A stretch of 64,000 nucleotides of DNA from Sphagnum magellanicum (GCA_021904315.1 CM038916.1:9947065-10011064), one strand, 5' to 3'; positions 1 to 12,989 are shown, counted from the stretch's first letter. Notes: generated from the letters alone by a model not told the origin. Numbers and translations are program-made.

Positions 1-134
1 CATCGGGGGGGGTTTCAAGGTCTGAAAATCTAGGTTGAAACAGGTGGTATGCTGCTGCATAGATCGGTGAAAACATCTGCCCAAAATCCTTCTACAACTC
101 TGTCTCCATAAGACAGAAATCCTGAAATGTTGCA

Positions 135-331
135 TCTTGAATCTTGCAACATCATCTTGATGAGAGGGTTTTTGTCAAGTTCAGAAAGAGATCTCCTGTT
201 GGGTTTTTGAGATCAGCAGAAATCTCTGGCTGCATCAGAGCTGTCGCACAGTGCATCACGTCTTGAATCTTGCAACATCATCTTAATGAGAGGGTTTTCG
301 TCAAGTTCAAAAAGAGATCTCCTGTTAGGTT
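135..331. repeat. Imperfect direct repeat, offset 126 bp, upstream of the PHK-like gene
   Basis: A roughly 70-bp block beginning TCTTGAATCTTGCAACATCA at 135 recurs at 261 with only a few base differences. Both copies contain the words GAGAGGGTTTT and GAGATCTCCTGTT. The two copies lie within 370 bp of the proposed start codon, so they are in the promoter or 5' leader of the histidine kinase gene. No function can be assigned from sequence alone. Confidence 0.85.
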
Positions 332-497
332 TCAAAAAAGGATAGATTACTGAAAGGCTTGTTACACTTTAAAACAGAGCTGCATTTAGAATATGTTTTT
401 TGTTGGCACTCTAGGGATTAATTGGTAGTTAGGGGTAGCTGTTTTTCGAGTGTTTTTCAATGCCTCCCATTGAAGGAGCATTTGCCTGACACATACC

Positions 498-3400
498 ATG
501 CCAATTCACGAATCTGCACCCCCAAGTGAGTTGGTTTCACCTTCAAGCACAGACTCAAGCAAGTCAGAGACGATGCCACAATTTTTAGCCTCGGTGGTAG
601 AGAAGGGAGGAAATCCAACTCCTTATTTCTTTCCAGCAAGCAATGGGTTTGCAGGAGGAGTTGGGTTAACATCCAGTAAATCACCAAAGGACAGTACGCG
701 AGGCCACACTGCAGCATCAATTCTCAATATGTCCCCAGGGGTATATGACGGCAGCTCAAAGGCCACACACAATTTGGAAAAGCATGGGTCAGGTTCGGCT
801 GCCTCTGTCCTTGGGATACCACCAGGTTATGAGAACTTCTTGGATCTGCCACACTCTGTCTTACAGATGGTGGCAACCGCTCTTCAATGTGATGTGGTTG
901 TTGCTGGGCTTTTGCATAATCCAATGCGATTGCACGAGACTGTTCTATGCGTACCCCGGGGAATGATCACTGTGCCAGTTCGGCTTTCAAAGGGGTTGCT
1001 AGCAGCATCTACTTGTGAGGTGTGTCAACCCAGACATCCTGACCTCTTAAGTCATGTTGGGTTGCACTGGTGACCAGGAAACATTCTTGCTTTTGTAGTG
1101 GTGTATGACATATTTCTTCCCCCATTCCTGTAGCACTGTGGTGATTTTTGGTGATGCAAGGACCATTTGATGCGCAGTGCTTCTATAGTTAGTAGATTTC
1201 ATATTGGTTCTTGACGTTGTGGAGGACTTGTTGTTTCTGTGTAACTATCATCTAAATCTCTTCACTTTTCATTGCTGTCACATGGGATGGGAGTTTAGGT
1301 GGTAGACACTGAGGGATTGCTGCTACCCAGTATGGTAACTGCTGCGTTGGGATCTCGGCCCAAGCGCTATCTTGCCACTGTATTTAGTGCTGAAGGGTAT
1401 GTTTTTTGTCCCACCTTGAATTGAGTGTTTTATTTGTCCCCAACAGCCAATGAAGGGAGTTGTAGGGCACTGTCTATCAAGAAATCCAAAAGTCATTATT
1501 ATATGGAAGAATGTGCATAAATGCACAAAGAAAAGAGATTGGTTAAAGGTCCTGATCTCCTATCTGACATTTTTGGCAGCTATGAGGGTCTATGCTATGC
1601 ACTCTGGTTGGACCCTGCAAAAGTGCCAGATGTGGCAGAGTGTACTATGCAAGATGCTGGTCAATCCCTCCCCTTATTACTTGCCAACCGTGTTCGATCT
1701 CTGTGTTGTGATCGAATGGGACGAAGATTTGACAGCATCATGAAGAGAATGCCACAGGTGTTAGTTAATTTCACACCCCCGCCCCCCTCTTCCTGACTAA
1801 TGCTTCAAATTCCCCGAAAATAATGACAAACAGTGGTGGTGTTCTTTGAGGCACTATTTACTTCAGTCTTCAAAACTTAATTTTAGATAACTAAACTATG
1901 ATTCTTCACAGCTAAATAGTGTGCTTAACTAAAAAGTTGATGATGTCACAGGCAGTTGTGTTTGTGGATGATGGGAGAGCGCCTTGCTTAGTCAACACAT
2001 CAGCTGCAAAGTTATTGGGGCTTCCAAAGGCAGGTGAAATAGGCCCAATACATGTGGCAGAAGGCATGAGACGACTGGCAGATCGTAGCAAGTGTAGAGC
2101 CAATACTTACCGGTGAGAGGACTAGCCACCATTTTTCACATGCAATTAATTCAAAGTTGCCCCATCAAGGTTGGTGGTCTCTCTCCATGCATCGATCAGT
2201 TGATGGATAAAAACATTCATTCTAATTTTTATTCCACAGCTATGACTCACCCTAGAGATTTGCTTGTTTTTCTTTCCTACCTTTTGTTGGCCCCATTGAG
2301 CATGTCTTGGTGTTTTGTGATTGTGGCAGATGTTTCAATTTGCTGGCTGGTGATCCGACCCAAAAACAAGAGTGGGCTTGGGAGCTCAGGGACCCACGGT
2401 GTGTGCTGCGGGTGCGCTCATACCCTATCAGCAATGTTGCGACCCATGGGCGAGTATGGTTGTTTGATGATGTTACTGCTAAGCGGGATGCACATGATGC
2501 AATCGAGGCTGCTGATAAGGCAAAATCAAACTTCTTGGCCATGATGAGCCATGAGCTTCGGACTCCCATGACAGGTAACAAAAGACACATCTCCATGATG
2601 TTCCACCTTGGTTCCTATCTAAACAAAAGCAAGACTTTGAGGACAGAAGTGGGGCCCCGACAAAGTGTATACTAGGTAGTACTGAGGTCACAAGGTAGTC
2701 ATCTTGATCACAAGGGTGGCAATCTAGATTTCTTTTGGTGCTTCTTTTGTTTCTCACATATTGCTGATAGTTGGATGTATTACTTTGTCACATTGGTCTG
2801 TGGATGTGGTTGCAGGGGTCCTTGGCATGTTAGACCTACTACTGTTGACCATGTTGACACCAGAGCAAGCAGGGTATGTGCGGGTTATGCAAGGCTCAGC
2901 TGAAGGTCTCATGCAAGTATTAAATGAAATCTTGGATTTTTCCAAAATACAGTCTGGCCATCTTGCACTGGATATTGTGGACTTTCACATTGGGGAAGTT
3001 CTGGATCAGGTTCATTTGGAAACTCCGCTTTGTTGTTTCTACAACATCACAGTTTTATATTCAATATGGCAAGGTCTCTCTTTTATCTTTTGTAGAACAG
3101 TTTCAAATTGCCAAAGTTTAGAGCAGTTGTTTTACCTGTGGATTGACTTGATGACAGGTGTCAAACTTGTTCCAAGGCCGGCTTCAAGAGAAGAGGTTGA
3201 GCCTTGATGTTATAAAGCCCCCCATTGAAGAGATGGCAGTGCGTGGTGATCCAAATCGCCTCCGTCAGGCATGCTTTCCTAATTGCTTTTGTCCATGTCA
3301 CAATTCTCATTGTCATTCACTGCATCAAGTAGATATATATCAATTGTCAGTTCATAGCATCAAGTGTGGATACATATCTCTACACTCAGTGAAGAAAGTC

Positions 3401-4917
3401 ATGGCAGATCATTTACTGCTATTCGTGATGAAGGTGTGGTCTGACACTTTGTGAGTGACACTAAGGTTATGAATGAACTTATTGTTGCAACAGAAAACTC
3501 AAATTTGTTTTGAACTTTTTGGGTTGAAGTTTTTCTGAAATCTGGTATGGATACACAGGTACTCACAAACTTAGTTAGTAATGCAATCAAGTTCACTGAG
3601 CGAGGGGGAGTTACCATATCATGGCAACAGGTGCCAGGATTTACTGGCCCTCCAGTGTCCACTCCCAAGGAAATCGAAATGGTTGATGCAGACCATATAA
3701 AACCTACTGAGGTAAGTAAGAGGATGAACACATGACGGCTTTTCCACTATGTAACTATACTCACTTAACGCTAACATGCTTATTCATGAGTCAAGTTGTG
3801 AATCTGTGTAATTAAGAATTGGTGGCTCTCATAGGTACAAGCAGGAGGTGAGATCAGACATGTGAGATTGTCTGGGTGCAAGGAAGACATGCAACATGAC
3901 CAAGAATCTCCTAGTGTATCTGTTATGGAAGACAAATTACATCTAGTTTCAAGATTGAACCCCTTTGCTAAGGGTGCTGACAAAGAAAGTGGCACTGTCC
4001 ATAATAGTGATTACTCTGAGAAGAGTGATGAAATAATGAAGGAGGATTCCTTGGCTCTGGATGATAACAAGATTGAGCAAGATAGTGAGGTGGAGGCACC
4101 TGATGGACGCATATGGTTTGAAGTCCGTATCACAGATACAGGTATAGGGCTCACACAAGAACAGCAGGGCAGGCTTTTTCAGTCATTTTCTCAGGCTGAC
4201 AGTAGCACAACACGCAAGTTTGGTGGCACAGGCTTGGGCCTTGCAATTTGTAAAGGAGTAGTGGCAGTCATGGGAGGTGCAATATGGGTTGAGAGTGAGG
4301 CTGGTAAAGGAAGCACATTTGCCTTCTGTGTACCTCTACGTCCCACATTAAATCCTGCCAAGTATTTCCCTGAGCCTGATGTGCCATCCCCACATAAAGT
4401 AAAATCAGTTCGAACAAAAGGACAGTCACTGCTGGTGCTGGTTGCTGAGGATAATACAGTGAATCAGCTTCTCATCAGAAAAATGCTGAAGCACTATGGA
4501 CATGAGGTACTTGTTGCACACCTAGTTATTCCTCTGACATCACCTTGAATATTTACCTTGAATACAAATTGTAACTCTGGTGCCATGCAGGTGGAGCTGG
4601 TAGCAAATGGGCAGCTAGCAGTGGAGGCAATTCAAACAGGGCATCATGACATGATCTTGATGGACTTGCAAATGCCCGTGCTTGATGGACTCAGTGCAAC
4701 CAAAGCTATCAGAGCACTTGGTGGCTGTGCCTCAAGTGTACCTATTTATGCGTTGACTGCAGATGTCTTGACCAAAGGCCGGGAGACTCTGGAAGCAATG
4801 GGCCTGGATGGCTATTTGACAAAGCCAATAAACTGGGAAAGCCTCTCACAAGTTATCAACAAGGTGATGAATGGGAAGCGGGGTTCTCCTCGTGCAGTGA
4901 GGGAGAGCAACATGTAG
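498..4917 (+). CDS. PHK-like PAS-containing hybrid histidine kinase with C-terminal receiver
   Basis: Proposed exons: 498-about 994 (end uncertain, 1021 also fits phase), 1331-1396, 1538-1757, 1952-2112, 2330-2574, 2816-3009, 3158-3268, 3559-3711, 3835-4506 and 4591-4917, giving about 881 residues. The start is the first ATG of the open frame. The N-terminal 260 residues look GAF-like (inference). A PAS-like segment starts with VVFVDDGRAPCLVN at about 263. Kinase boxes are complete: H-box SHELRTPMTG with the phospho-accepting His near 389, N-box LTNLVSNAIKFT near 500, G1 DTGIG near 650 and G2 GGTGLGLAI near 679. An acidic insert of about 80 residues lies between the N and G1 boxes. The receiver is also complete: acidic pair ED near 754, phospho-Asp in MDLQMP near 798, and Lys in TKPI near 851. 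It should act by His-to-Asp phosphorelay. The family resembles moss PHK1/PHK2, which are light-regulated and influence protonemal development. No membrane segment is evident. Family assignment is from memory of motifs. Confidence 0.92.
3269..3558 (+). other. GC-AG intron in the kinase gene, just before the N-box
   Basis: The protein must run RLRQ directly into VLTNLVSNAIKFT, the universal N-box pattern of histidine kinases. That forces the exon to end at CAG (3268), with the intron beginning GCATGC, and the next exon to begin at 3559 after ATACACAG. Both sides are phase 0. No GT donor nearby preserves the motif. GC-AG introns are a known minor class in plants. This one departs from the usual GCAAGT donor. 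Confidence 0.75.
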
Positions 4918-7250
4918 ATGACTTGGAGCGGATTCTAGGGTTTGCAATGTGATTGTATACTTCAGCTTTTTGGGCAAGAAGTAACAGCAAATCCCCATTC
5001 AGGTGGCCAAGTTCAGGTTCATTTCCAAGGTGGGATTTTTTCAAGCTCAAAGAGAGTGTGTGTATGTTTCTTAGGGAGTAGCAGTCATACCAAGTGTTGC
5101 ATCAGTTCAATTGCTGATGTTCCTTGAGTTCTAGATCTAGGTCAATGTACTCCTTAGGGTGGGAATACCTGGAGTACTTGTAGAAATCCAATTGTATACT
5201 GTCAATGTAGCATCTCCCCTCTGATGCACATTTGTCAATATCTGTGCTTAACCAACCAGTGGAGAATTCCATTAGTAAGAATGGGATTATGAGACTTGTG
5301 ACATAATCAAATCTAAAAGTGTGTATCATTAAATCTGCATGAAAGCTATGCAACAATTGTGGATAAATGACATGAATATAATACTGAACACATTTCTGCA
5401 AAAGATTAGAGCAACCCCATAGTGTTGCCATTCTTTTGCACCTCACAATGTAGTTTAAAATCTTACTTTTTTAAGGTGCATTGCTCCTTTGCTATGTGAC
5501 CATGTATATCAACACACGGTGTCAACATAAGCATACAAAAGAACAAATAAAGTGTTTGAGAAGAGGATAGAGAGGCACAACGATGAGAAATCCATTAGTT
5601 CACAAGAAGATGAGTGAAAGGCAGATGACTATGATTTTGAGGGGAGCAAAAGAAATCCCTTGATCACGTAACCATCAATGCCTCATCAAAGGCCAATATT
5701 AATCTCCATTCTTGTTTAGAATTCTAGATCAAACAAATTTTGAAAAAATATGTGTGATAGTCCTTTGATGGCCCAAAAGTCCATCAAATACCATTGGCCA
5801 CATTTGAAATCTAAGGGAGGTTAGCAATTGAAAAATTGTCCATAAACATGAAAAAGAATAGGATGGAGTTCACAAAGGAAGTGTTGGTGGGAAGAAAACA
5901 AGTGTTGAAATGGTGACCAAAGATGGAGAGAAAGAAAAGCAAGACGCTGAAATTCATGGAGTTGAATTATCTAGCCTAACTTTTGGAATGAAGAGGGGAA
6001 AAAAAAGCTAGAATTAGCAAGTGCAAAAGGAAGAGTGCATGTGCTAAAATGGAATAAACTACAAAAGATGGTGAAAGAATTAAACAGAATGTGAAGGATG
6101 GCACAAATGATTCTTTTAGTTTGAATCCAGTTAATAGATTGAAAGAACAACAGCAAAAGGAATGATACAATGTGAAGGCAAGGAGTTGAAATGTTGAGGA
6201 TGGCATGTTTGCACTTATGAACGGGTCTAGTAAGGAATGGAGAAGTGAGTGCATAGTTTGGCATCTAAAGTTATAAAATGTACATGATAGATGTGTGGTA
6301 GGCAGCAAGTTGAAGAGGAAAGAAGGCAAGCCATGAAGAAACATTACTTGTGGTGAAAATAAAAGTTGGATGAACCTAATAAGTTGTCAGCAACCAACCC
6401 ATTGAAGAAAGACAGAACTTGAAGCAACATGGAGGTTATGTGTAGGGTAATGCCTTAGGGTTGGGGGGTTGCACAGCATAAAATTCAATGAATTTCAGTT
6501 GATTTTTAAAAAATTTATTCCCTGCGATACCCATTGATACCTGGCATAAAAATCAATGGATTTCCATTGATTTTTTTAAAAAAATTACCACCCAACCTTG
6601 GTGTGCATGAACAATCTTGCTTCCAAGACTGCACCTTCACACACCCCATGTCCAATCCTTTTGGTAGTTGTCAGATATCTCAATAAGATTTTATAAGATG
6701 CTCCCAAATATTGTACAACCATCAACCAACAAGGGTTAGTTTACTTTAGCCCACACTTGTGAAGGTAGGACTCTTAGCAATATTAAGCTCTTCCTCTTTC
6801 AAATCTATATAATCATGTTCAGTTTTTTGGGTTGTTAGCAAAAAGGATGACTTTTCACAAGACCCCTTCTATTTCTTATCAAAGACCTTGGCACTTCCAA
6901 TACTGTTCCATGCCTTCAACAAGAGTCACAGTTCTCCAATATTCACTGAACAACTCAAGGCTCAAATCCCAAGAATTGTGTTTTAGAACATAATCCAACC
7001 TTTCAGAAGGGTAGACCTTAAAGAAGTTTCTCCCAAGTACCCTTCAAATCATAAACTAGAATACGTTCAAATGCAAAAGATAATTCATCACTAATGAGGA
7101 GAGGCATTGGTGGTCACTAAAAAGGCTAATGGAAGTCTCAACTTGGATCTCTGGTTGCCCATCAACAAAATTTGATGATGGTCAAGGATCAAGAAGGCCA
7201 TTCAACCATGCAAAAAAGTTTTGAAGCACTAACATTCAATGTTCCCAACT
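4918..7250. other. Intergenic: kinase 3' flank, then AT-rich sequence with no recognised gene
   Basis: This begins with the 3' flank of the kinase gene. An AATAAA word at 5546-5551 is a possible but distant poly(A) signal, about 630 bp after the stop. The open frames near 5.1-5.4 and 6.0-6.3 kb have no recognisable motifs and low-complexity composition. A short perfect hairpin at 6548-6575 is listed separately. I see nothing else I can support. Confidence 0.5.
6548..6575. repeat. Perfect 12-bp stem, 4-bp loop hairpin
   Basis: AAAAATCAATGG at 6548-6559 is followed by a 4-base loop and its exact reverse complement at 6564-6575. A related half-copy (CAGTTGATTTTT) lies about 50 bp upstream. The palindrome is AT-rich and could be the tip of a small foldback element or a chance palindrome. 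Confidence 0.7.
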
Positions 7251-7255
7251 GCTCC

Positions 7256-9750
7256 TCATTTATGTAGAAGCAAACCTGACTTGGAGATACTATTGGGATG
7301 CATGACACTATGATATTGGATTCCCTTAAGACTAACAATCACCATAACAGCCAGGTCAGGTTTTGTATGTTCAATCCTGATGAACAAGCCCAAGCTATAA
7401 ATTTCTTGCATTCCCAACATGAGATTGTAAATTCTAGCTGAAGCTACAGAATCACTTCCTGTCTTTATCTCAAGGACTACTGTGAGTTGCATGAACTAGG
7501 AAAGACAGATCTATGCCCCATGTCCGAAACTTGTTTGGTCTTACACCAAACATTTCCAGCACAGATGTTGAGAACCATTAGCAGCTAATCTGATCTCTAC
7601 TTCCAAGGGGGAAATAATCTTTGGCAAGTTGTTATACATATGCCAATGAGATTGCCAAAACAAAGTTTGAGGACACAAGGCTGTATCTGTACACAGACTT
7701 ACCCCCAAGGATCAGCTGTAACAATCTGGCAATCTCTAGCAAATTTCTTCCAAATGTCTGAGTCCAGATGTCATCAGCACAGCATCAGGTCTCAATTTGT
7801 AAACAGAAATTGAAAAAAATCATGTTGTAGACTCTTGTGCACAAGCTGGACCACAAGCCTCAGTTTACAATCCAACTATTACTTCAGTTGTGTTGTCAAA
7901 CTAAGGCACACATAGTAGAAGTTCTCCAATATGATGGAGTGTGAGATACAGCCTGGTAAAGAAGCAGTACCTTGTGAACTCCCTTGTAGCTTTACCATAT
8001 AGTAGCTCTACCCTCATTATATCTTCTTGTATGCTGGAGGAACTGGGTAAGTTTTTGAGTGCACACAGACAAACTTCTAACTCAAACTTCTATATTGCAA
8101 CAAGCAAATTATTTTACACCTTGATGAATAATATTGCAGTCAATACCAATAGGAAGTGTGCCCAAAACAATGGGGAGCTGAATACCTGAGTATAAGTTTG
8201 GACAGGCTTTGCTGTTCTCATATGATGAACAATCCCATTGTTATCCAATCAGAAGAGAGCAAGGATTCATTACAATTCTGCCATGGCACTTGATTGAAAG
8301 CAGTCAGGCCCAGAAAGTAGTTGCTGTCCCTGTGCTTCACTTTATTGAGGGTGCTGCACCAGACTAAATATGTTAATGTTACTGGACCTGGAGATGGGAG
8401 ATGGACATGTCATCTCTTTGAAGCTCCCATAGGCACAACCCACCAGCAAATGTCCACCAAATGCCAACTGGTTTTGAAACCTGAGATTGTTGATCTTGCT
8501 CATTCAATTGCATACCTGTAAGCTCTTTGGTTTTGGAGTTCTGTATTGCTGAATTAGAAATTCCAAGTTGTCAGATTGATTAACTCTGTGAGGGAGGACA
8601 TGTGCAAGACAGATTGGGTGGGTGCCAATCTGAGGTTATAGGCATGTCCCATCCTTTGCAGTCTGGAGGTGCTCGTTACAGGTTGCTCAACTCTGGATAT
8701 ACAGTGGATGTGGTGCGTGTTGGAGAATACCAAGAGGAAAAAGACACCTGCTGCAAATTAGTCCTGGATGTTATATTTTCTACAACTGCAACATACCAGA
8801 AATCAATCTGCACATGCCAGACACCCCAACCCCCTTGGTCTTGACAGAGTACCACCAGAGCATGCTATATCAACACTTCAAGTGCAACGCATAGGAAAAC
8901 TTCAAAACTGCCGGTTTATAAACTCCTTCAGAATGATGAAGACCGAGGAGGAGGAGGAGGAGGAGGAGAGGCGATTGCTATAAACCATGGTTGAAGTTGA
9001 ATCAATCTCAAAGCAATCCTGAACCATCTTCATCTGCAATAACAGCAATTATATAGGAAGAAGTCCACACCTGAAGCTCCTTGAGAACTGTGTTGTGAAA
9101 GGCAGGATGTCGGAGAGACATTGTAGCTCGTCACAATCCCTGTTTCTCTCCAGAACTGTGGGAGGGTTCTACAATTGCAGAACTCGCCGCGCACGGAAAG
9201 CTTGAGCCGCTGATGTTCACGCAACTGCTACCATACATGTGACTGTCATGGGCAAGCAAATTTGAGTCCACTTCTTGCAAAAAAAACAGAGCAATCACGT
9301 GCTTCTTGATGTTCCTAACTAGATCATGCACAAGAAGATGATGAGCAGTCCTGAGGAAGAAGAGTTCACGAGTCATGCTCGCAACGTGTTTACAGTACAT
9401 TGATGATTCGACCGGTAAATGACTCAATGGTGATGATCAACATCATCGCCGACGACGGTACAGATCCAAGACACAGAAACCACATGAAAAACAATGAAAT
9501 CGATTTTCCTTTCTGTGAATTATCCCTCCCTCTTTCCAGATGCACTTCGTGTTCCAACAACAAGGCGAGGCTGAGAAAAAACCCGCGAAGCAGAAGAAGA
9601 AGAAGAACAAGTCCTGACTACATTTATGCTTTTCTTGGCTCGGATAGACTTGCTAAAAGTGCACTGTGCGTCATCGCGCGTGTGCAGATCGATCACTGTA
9701 ATAAATTGCACAGGAAAATTGTATGCATTGTGACAACTGACGACTAGCCT
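7256..9750. other. Unresolved stretch, possibly transcribed; no recognised product
   Basis: Base composition here is closer to the gene regions than to the flanking AT-rich DNA. There are several medium-length open frames: 7256-7492 (-), 8321-8521 (+), 8602-8844 (+), 9131-9427 (-) and 9400-9747 (+). None contains a motif I recognise, and I could not join them by splice sites into one consistent protein. It could be a long non-coding RNA, a decayed gene, or a gene from a family I do not know. Simple repeats cluster at its right end. Confidence 0.3.
8945..8968. repeat. (GAG)n microsatellite
   Basis: About eight tandem GAG/GGA triplets are seen directly. Confidence 0.9.
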
Positions 9751-9820
9751 AGATCTGGAAAATTTGCAAAGGAGTTCGGAGACTTACAGACATCATAATA
9801 ACAATATATTCCACAAATGC

Positions 9821-9844
9821 GTCAGTCAGTCAGTCAGTCAGTCA
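9821..9844. repeat. (GTCA)6 microsatellite
   Basis: Six perfect tandem copies of GTCA are seen directly. A (GCA)6 tract follows 72 bp later. Confidence 0.95.
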
Positions 9845-9915
9845 CAGAGGATGTGCTTGTGGGAGATAGATACAAGTGCGCCTCCATGCGTTAACAGTGC
9901 GTGACTGATGTCGCT

Positions 9916-9933
9916 GCAGCAGCAGCAGCAGCA
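9916..9933. repeat. (GCA)6 microsatellite
   Basis: Six tandem GCA triplets are seen directly. They are not in a recognised coding frame. Confidence 0.9.
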
Positions 9934-12900
9934 GAGAGTTGTCTTCAAGGCTACGCACTGCAAGTAACAAACTGTGCAACAAAGTGTCCAAGATCGAGCT
10001 CAAGTTTCCGCTGATGAGATAGAAGAAAGATGAGATTTGAAACTAAAGTCAGTCATTTACACATACATTTTACGACCATCTAGGTTATATCGTTTTGTTG
10101 AATTAGCCCTCAACAAAGCACCTTGCTACACTTTCTTTTGTTTCCTTAATCTCTACATGTATGTCCAAATTTTCAACACTTGATTCCAACATATAAACAG
10201 ATTGCAAGATACCCCAAACAAGAATCAAGATTGTATCATAGTTGGAGTTCGGGTCTTATGTCTGAATCAACACTCTTATTATGCAATGCAACGCATGGAA
10301 CTGCTTGGTGAGTTTTTTCTTTGTGTCCATTGAATTATCTGTAATTCTCTTCATTAATGTAGACTTTGAGTAATCCTTTCGAGTAATTCTTTCAATGAAT
10401 GAATGAATGCATGCTTGTGGATTGTTATAAGATAGACGACTAATCCTATGACAACGAATCTTGCAATTCGAGTATGTCAACTTTACTCAAACATCATCAT
10501 GTAATTTTTTGTAGTTGTCTTGATGAAATGTGTTCGATTTGTCAAAGAGTGTCTACCATGGGGGTTGCTATTCAGGGTGATATGGCACTTACTTGCCAAA
10601 AAAATTGCTTGCATTAGGTTGGGACATGTTGGAAAATGAAATGTGGCAAATATGTCGTGTGCCACATCATGTGCAAGCAAGATGGCTAATGGTTGGTAAT
10701 CAAGTTTGTCAAAGAGTTATGCATGCAAAGATTTTTTCACATTTGAAGATTTCAACATATCTTAATACAATTTTTCCACAAGCATTTCAAGTTTGTGTTT
10801 CAATCTTCATTCATTTAATATGCGTGGATATATACATTGCAAAAGGTAGTTGCTTTAGAAAGTTGCAACAAGGGTTGGTTTTGCCTAGTTGCTTCCACTC
10901 AAGGATTTACTATGTCCAATGTTCTTGTACTTACTTCAAGTTGAAGGTTTTATAGTTCAAACTAGTGGCAAACACATACCCAACCCAAGCTATCACAAGT
11001 CTGAACTTGTTTATAAACACCCTTCAGCCTCTTGAGGCCACCCTCATCAATCTCAATAGGCCAAAGGGTGCAACAACCTTCATAGATGTAACTGGTTTTT
11101 ATTATTATATACTCAATTAATTTTTCTGGGCCTTTAGTCGGGTAGGCATTTGTCTTTTGGCCAAAAACCCCCCTAAGAATCATATGTATTGAATCATGAT
11201 TCTGGCACATGTTCATACCCTACCACAAAAACATTCATATCCAATGTTGATGTAAATCAAATTTTATTATTTTTTCCAAGTTGACAACAATGGATTGAAA
11301 CTCCATTGTGTTTAGTTAGTAGGATGGTCCCTTGCACAAGATGTTTCACACAATCAAGATATGATTTGTTTTCACTTTGTTTCATATTGCAGTTTGAATC
11401 AAAGGAATGCCATCTTCTAGAATACGGCAAAATCCACTCGTCATTAAAGCATCCACCTCTTCTTGAATGAGCTTCACACGATGCTTCATGGGCCAAAATT
11501 TGGGAATGTTTGGTTTTGCTAACATTCACTTTGGCAAATGTTCGTCAACATAATGCAACTTGTTTGAAGAACAAAAAAACCATTGCTTAAACATTATTTT
11601 TGTCAAAATGGATGATTGATTTGAGCCCAATATGATGGGCATGGTGTCCAAACCCCTTTCCATGCAATGCACACTACAAGGAATGTTGCTCATGTTTTGA
11701 ATTGTAAGACAATGTGCTTGAGATGTTGGAATAGTATAGGGTGAATGCATGGTTGAATGGCTCACTTTTGGTGTCATAATGGTTATTTTTTCAAGGTGCA
11801 TTATGGGTGTTTCCATGGTATGGTGTACACAAAAAGGAGTCACAATTTGACAATTTTCATTGCAATACATTTTTTATGTGCCTTTTTAGATATTTGGAAA
11901 AGATTTTGTAATAAAATTATGTAATTAAAGGTGGATAACATCCTAAACTCTCAAATTATGTTGTGAAATTGATGCACATTTGAATAATGCAATGGTCATT
12001 GGAGTACATCACTAACTTGAAGGAGCTTATAAAAATTGTAACATAACAAAAGGACTAAAAAATATTAGTTTTAATGGCAATCTGTTCATGAAAATTTTCA
12101 TATACAAAGAACAATCATAATGAGCAATATTTTCCATGAAAATTTTCAATTTGTTTTAAAGACATGATGTTCATATTAAATAATGAATAAATTTTTGGTA
12201 GTACATTATGTTATGATAATGTTGATGATTATGATTTTTTGAGTTGTAAAATGTTCTTTCATTAAAGATGTAGTTGGGTTAAGTGTTGTTTTATTATCTA
12301 CAAAGATAAAGTGAAAATTTAAAATTAATGTAGGTGTTTTAAAATTTTTTAATCAAATTATTGGTGTATAATTACATAAAAATAAACATATGATCAATTG
12401 CATATTCATGGTTTATATAATTGTTTTTATTATTATGGCCAAAATCAATGATATGTGATATTTAAAAGAATTCAAAATGAGTGGAATTCTATGTGTGAAT
12501 ACTTTTAATATTATGTGTACTTCCAATTTCAACACAAAATGTGTACACCATACCATGGAAATATCCTTATGTTTAAACGTTTGTGGTGAAAAACATAATT
12601 TTGGATTTGTTAATTAAATTTGGCTAGGTTTTGGAATGTTGCACAACCCTTGATAGAATCTCCTTTTTGTTGGGCTTTAGTCCTATATGCAACCTTTTTG
12701 TGAACATCTCATGCAAATTGGACTAGGCCATAAATCATATCATATTATGGAGTATGGTAAAATATAAATTTGTCTCAATCTTTTTCCCTTTACATGTACC
12801 CATTACTCATAAACAACTACCAAGTTGCATGCATGGCCTCATTGAGGTTTGTTGTAGGCATGGCAACGTTTTTTTATTGGGCTCTAACTCCACCCACATC

Positions 12901-12980
12901 CATTGTCCCCACTGCCCACACCTAAAATGCCACCATCCCAACTAATAATCCATTAGACATGGATGTTAGTTGGTGGGATA
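9934..12980. other. AT-rich intergenic sequence, no gene recognised
   Basis: The open frames here, such as 11257-11529 (-) and 11526-11870 (-), carry no motif I can name with confidence. The notable structure is the 21-bp inverted repeat listed at 11810-12561. Some stretches may be decayed mobile DNA, but I cannot assign a family. Confidence 0.4.
11810..12561. repeat. Perfect 21-bp inverted repeat flanking about 710 bp of AT-rich DNA
   Basis: The 21 bases at 11810-11830, containing CCATGGTATGGTGTACAC, are the exact reverse complement of 12541-12561. Pairing stops abruptly outside the 21 bases on one side and degrades on the other. A perfect match of this length in otherwise decayed DNA suggests a terminal inverted repeat or a recent local inverted duplication. 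I see no target-site duplication that settles it. Confidence 0.8.
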
Positions 12981-12989
12981 GCTCCAAAG

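Noticed and set aside
2252-2596. 114-codon minus-strand frame in the kinase gene
   Set aside because: Antisense shadow of the exon carrying the H-box.
11257-11529. Possible reverse-transcriptase-like text on the minus strand
   Set aside because: Only faint resemblance, with no diagnostic catalytic motif visible. Not enough to call an element.
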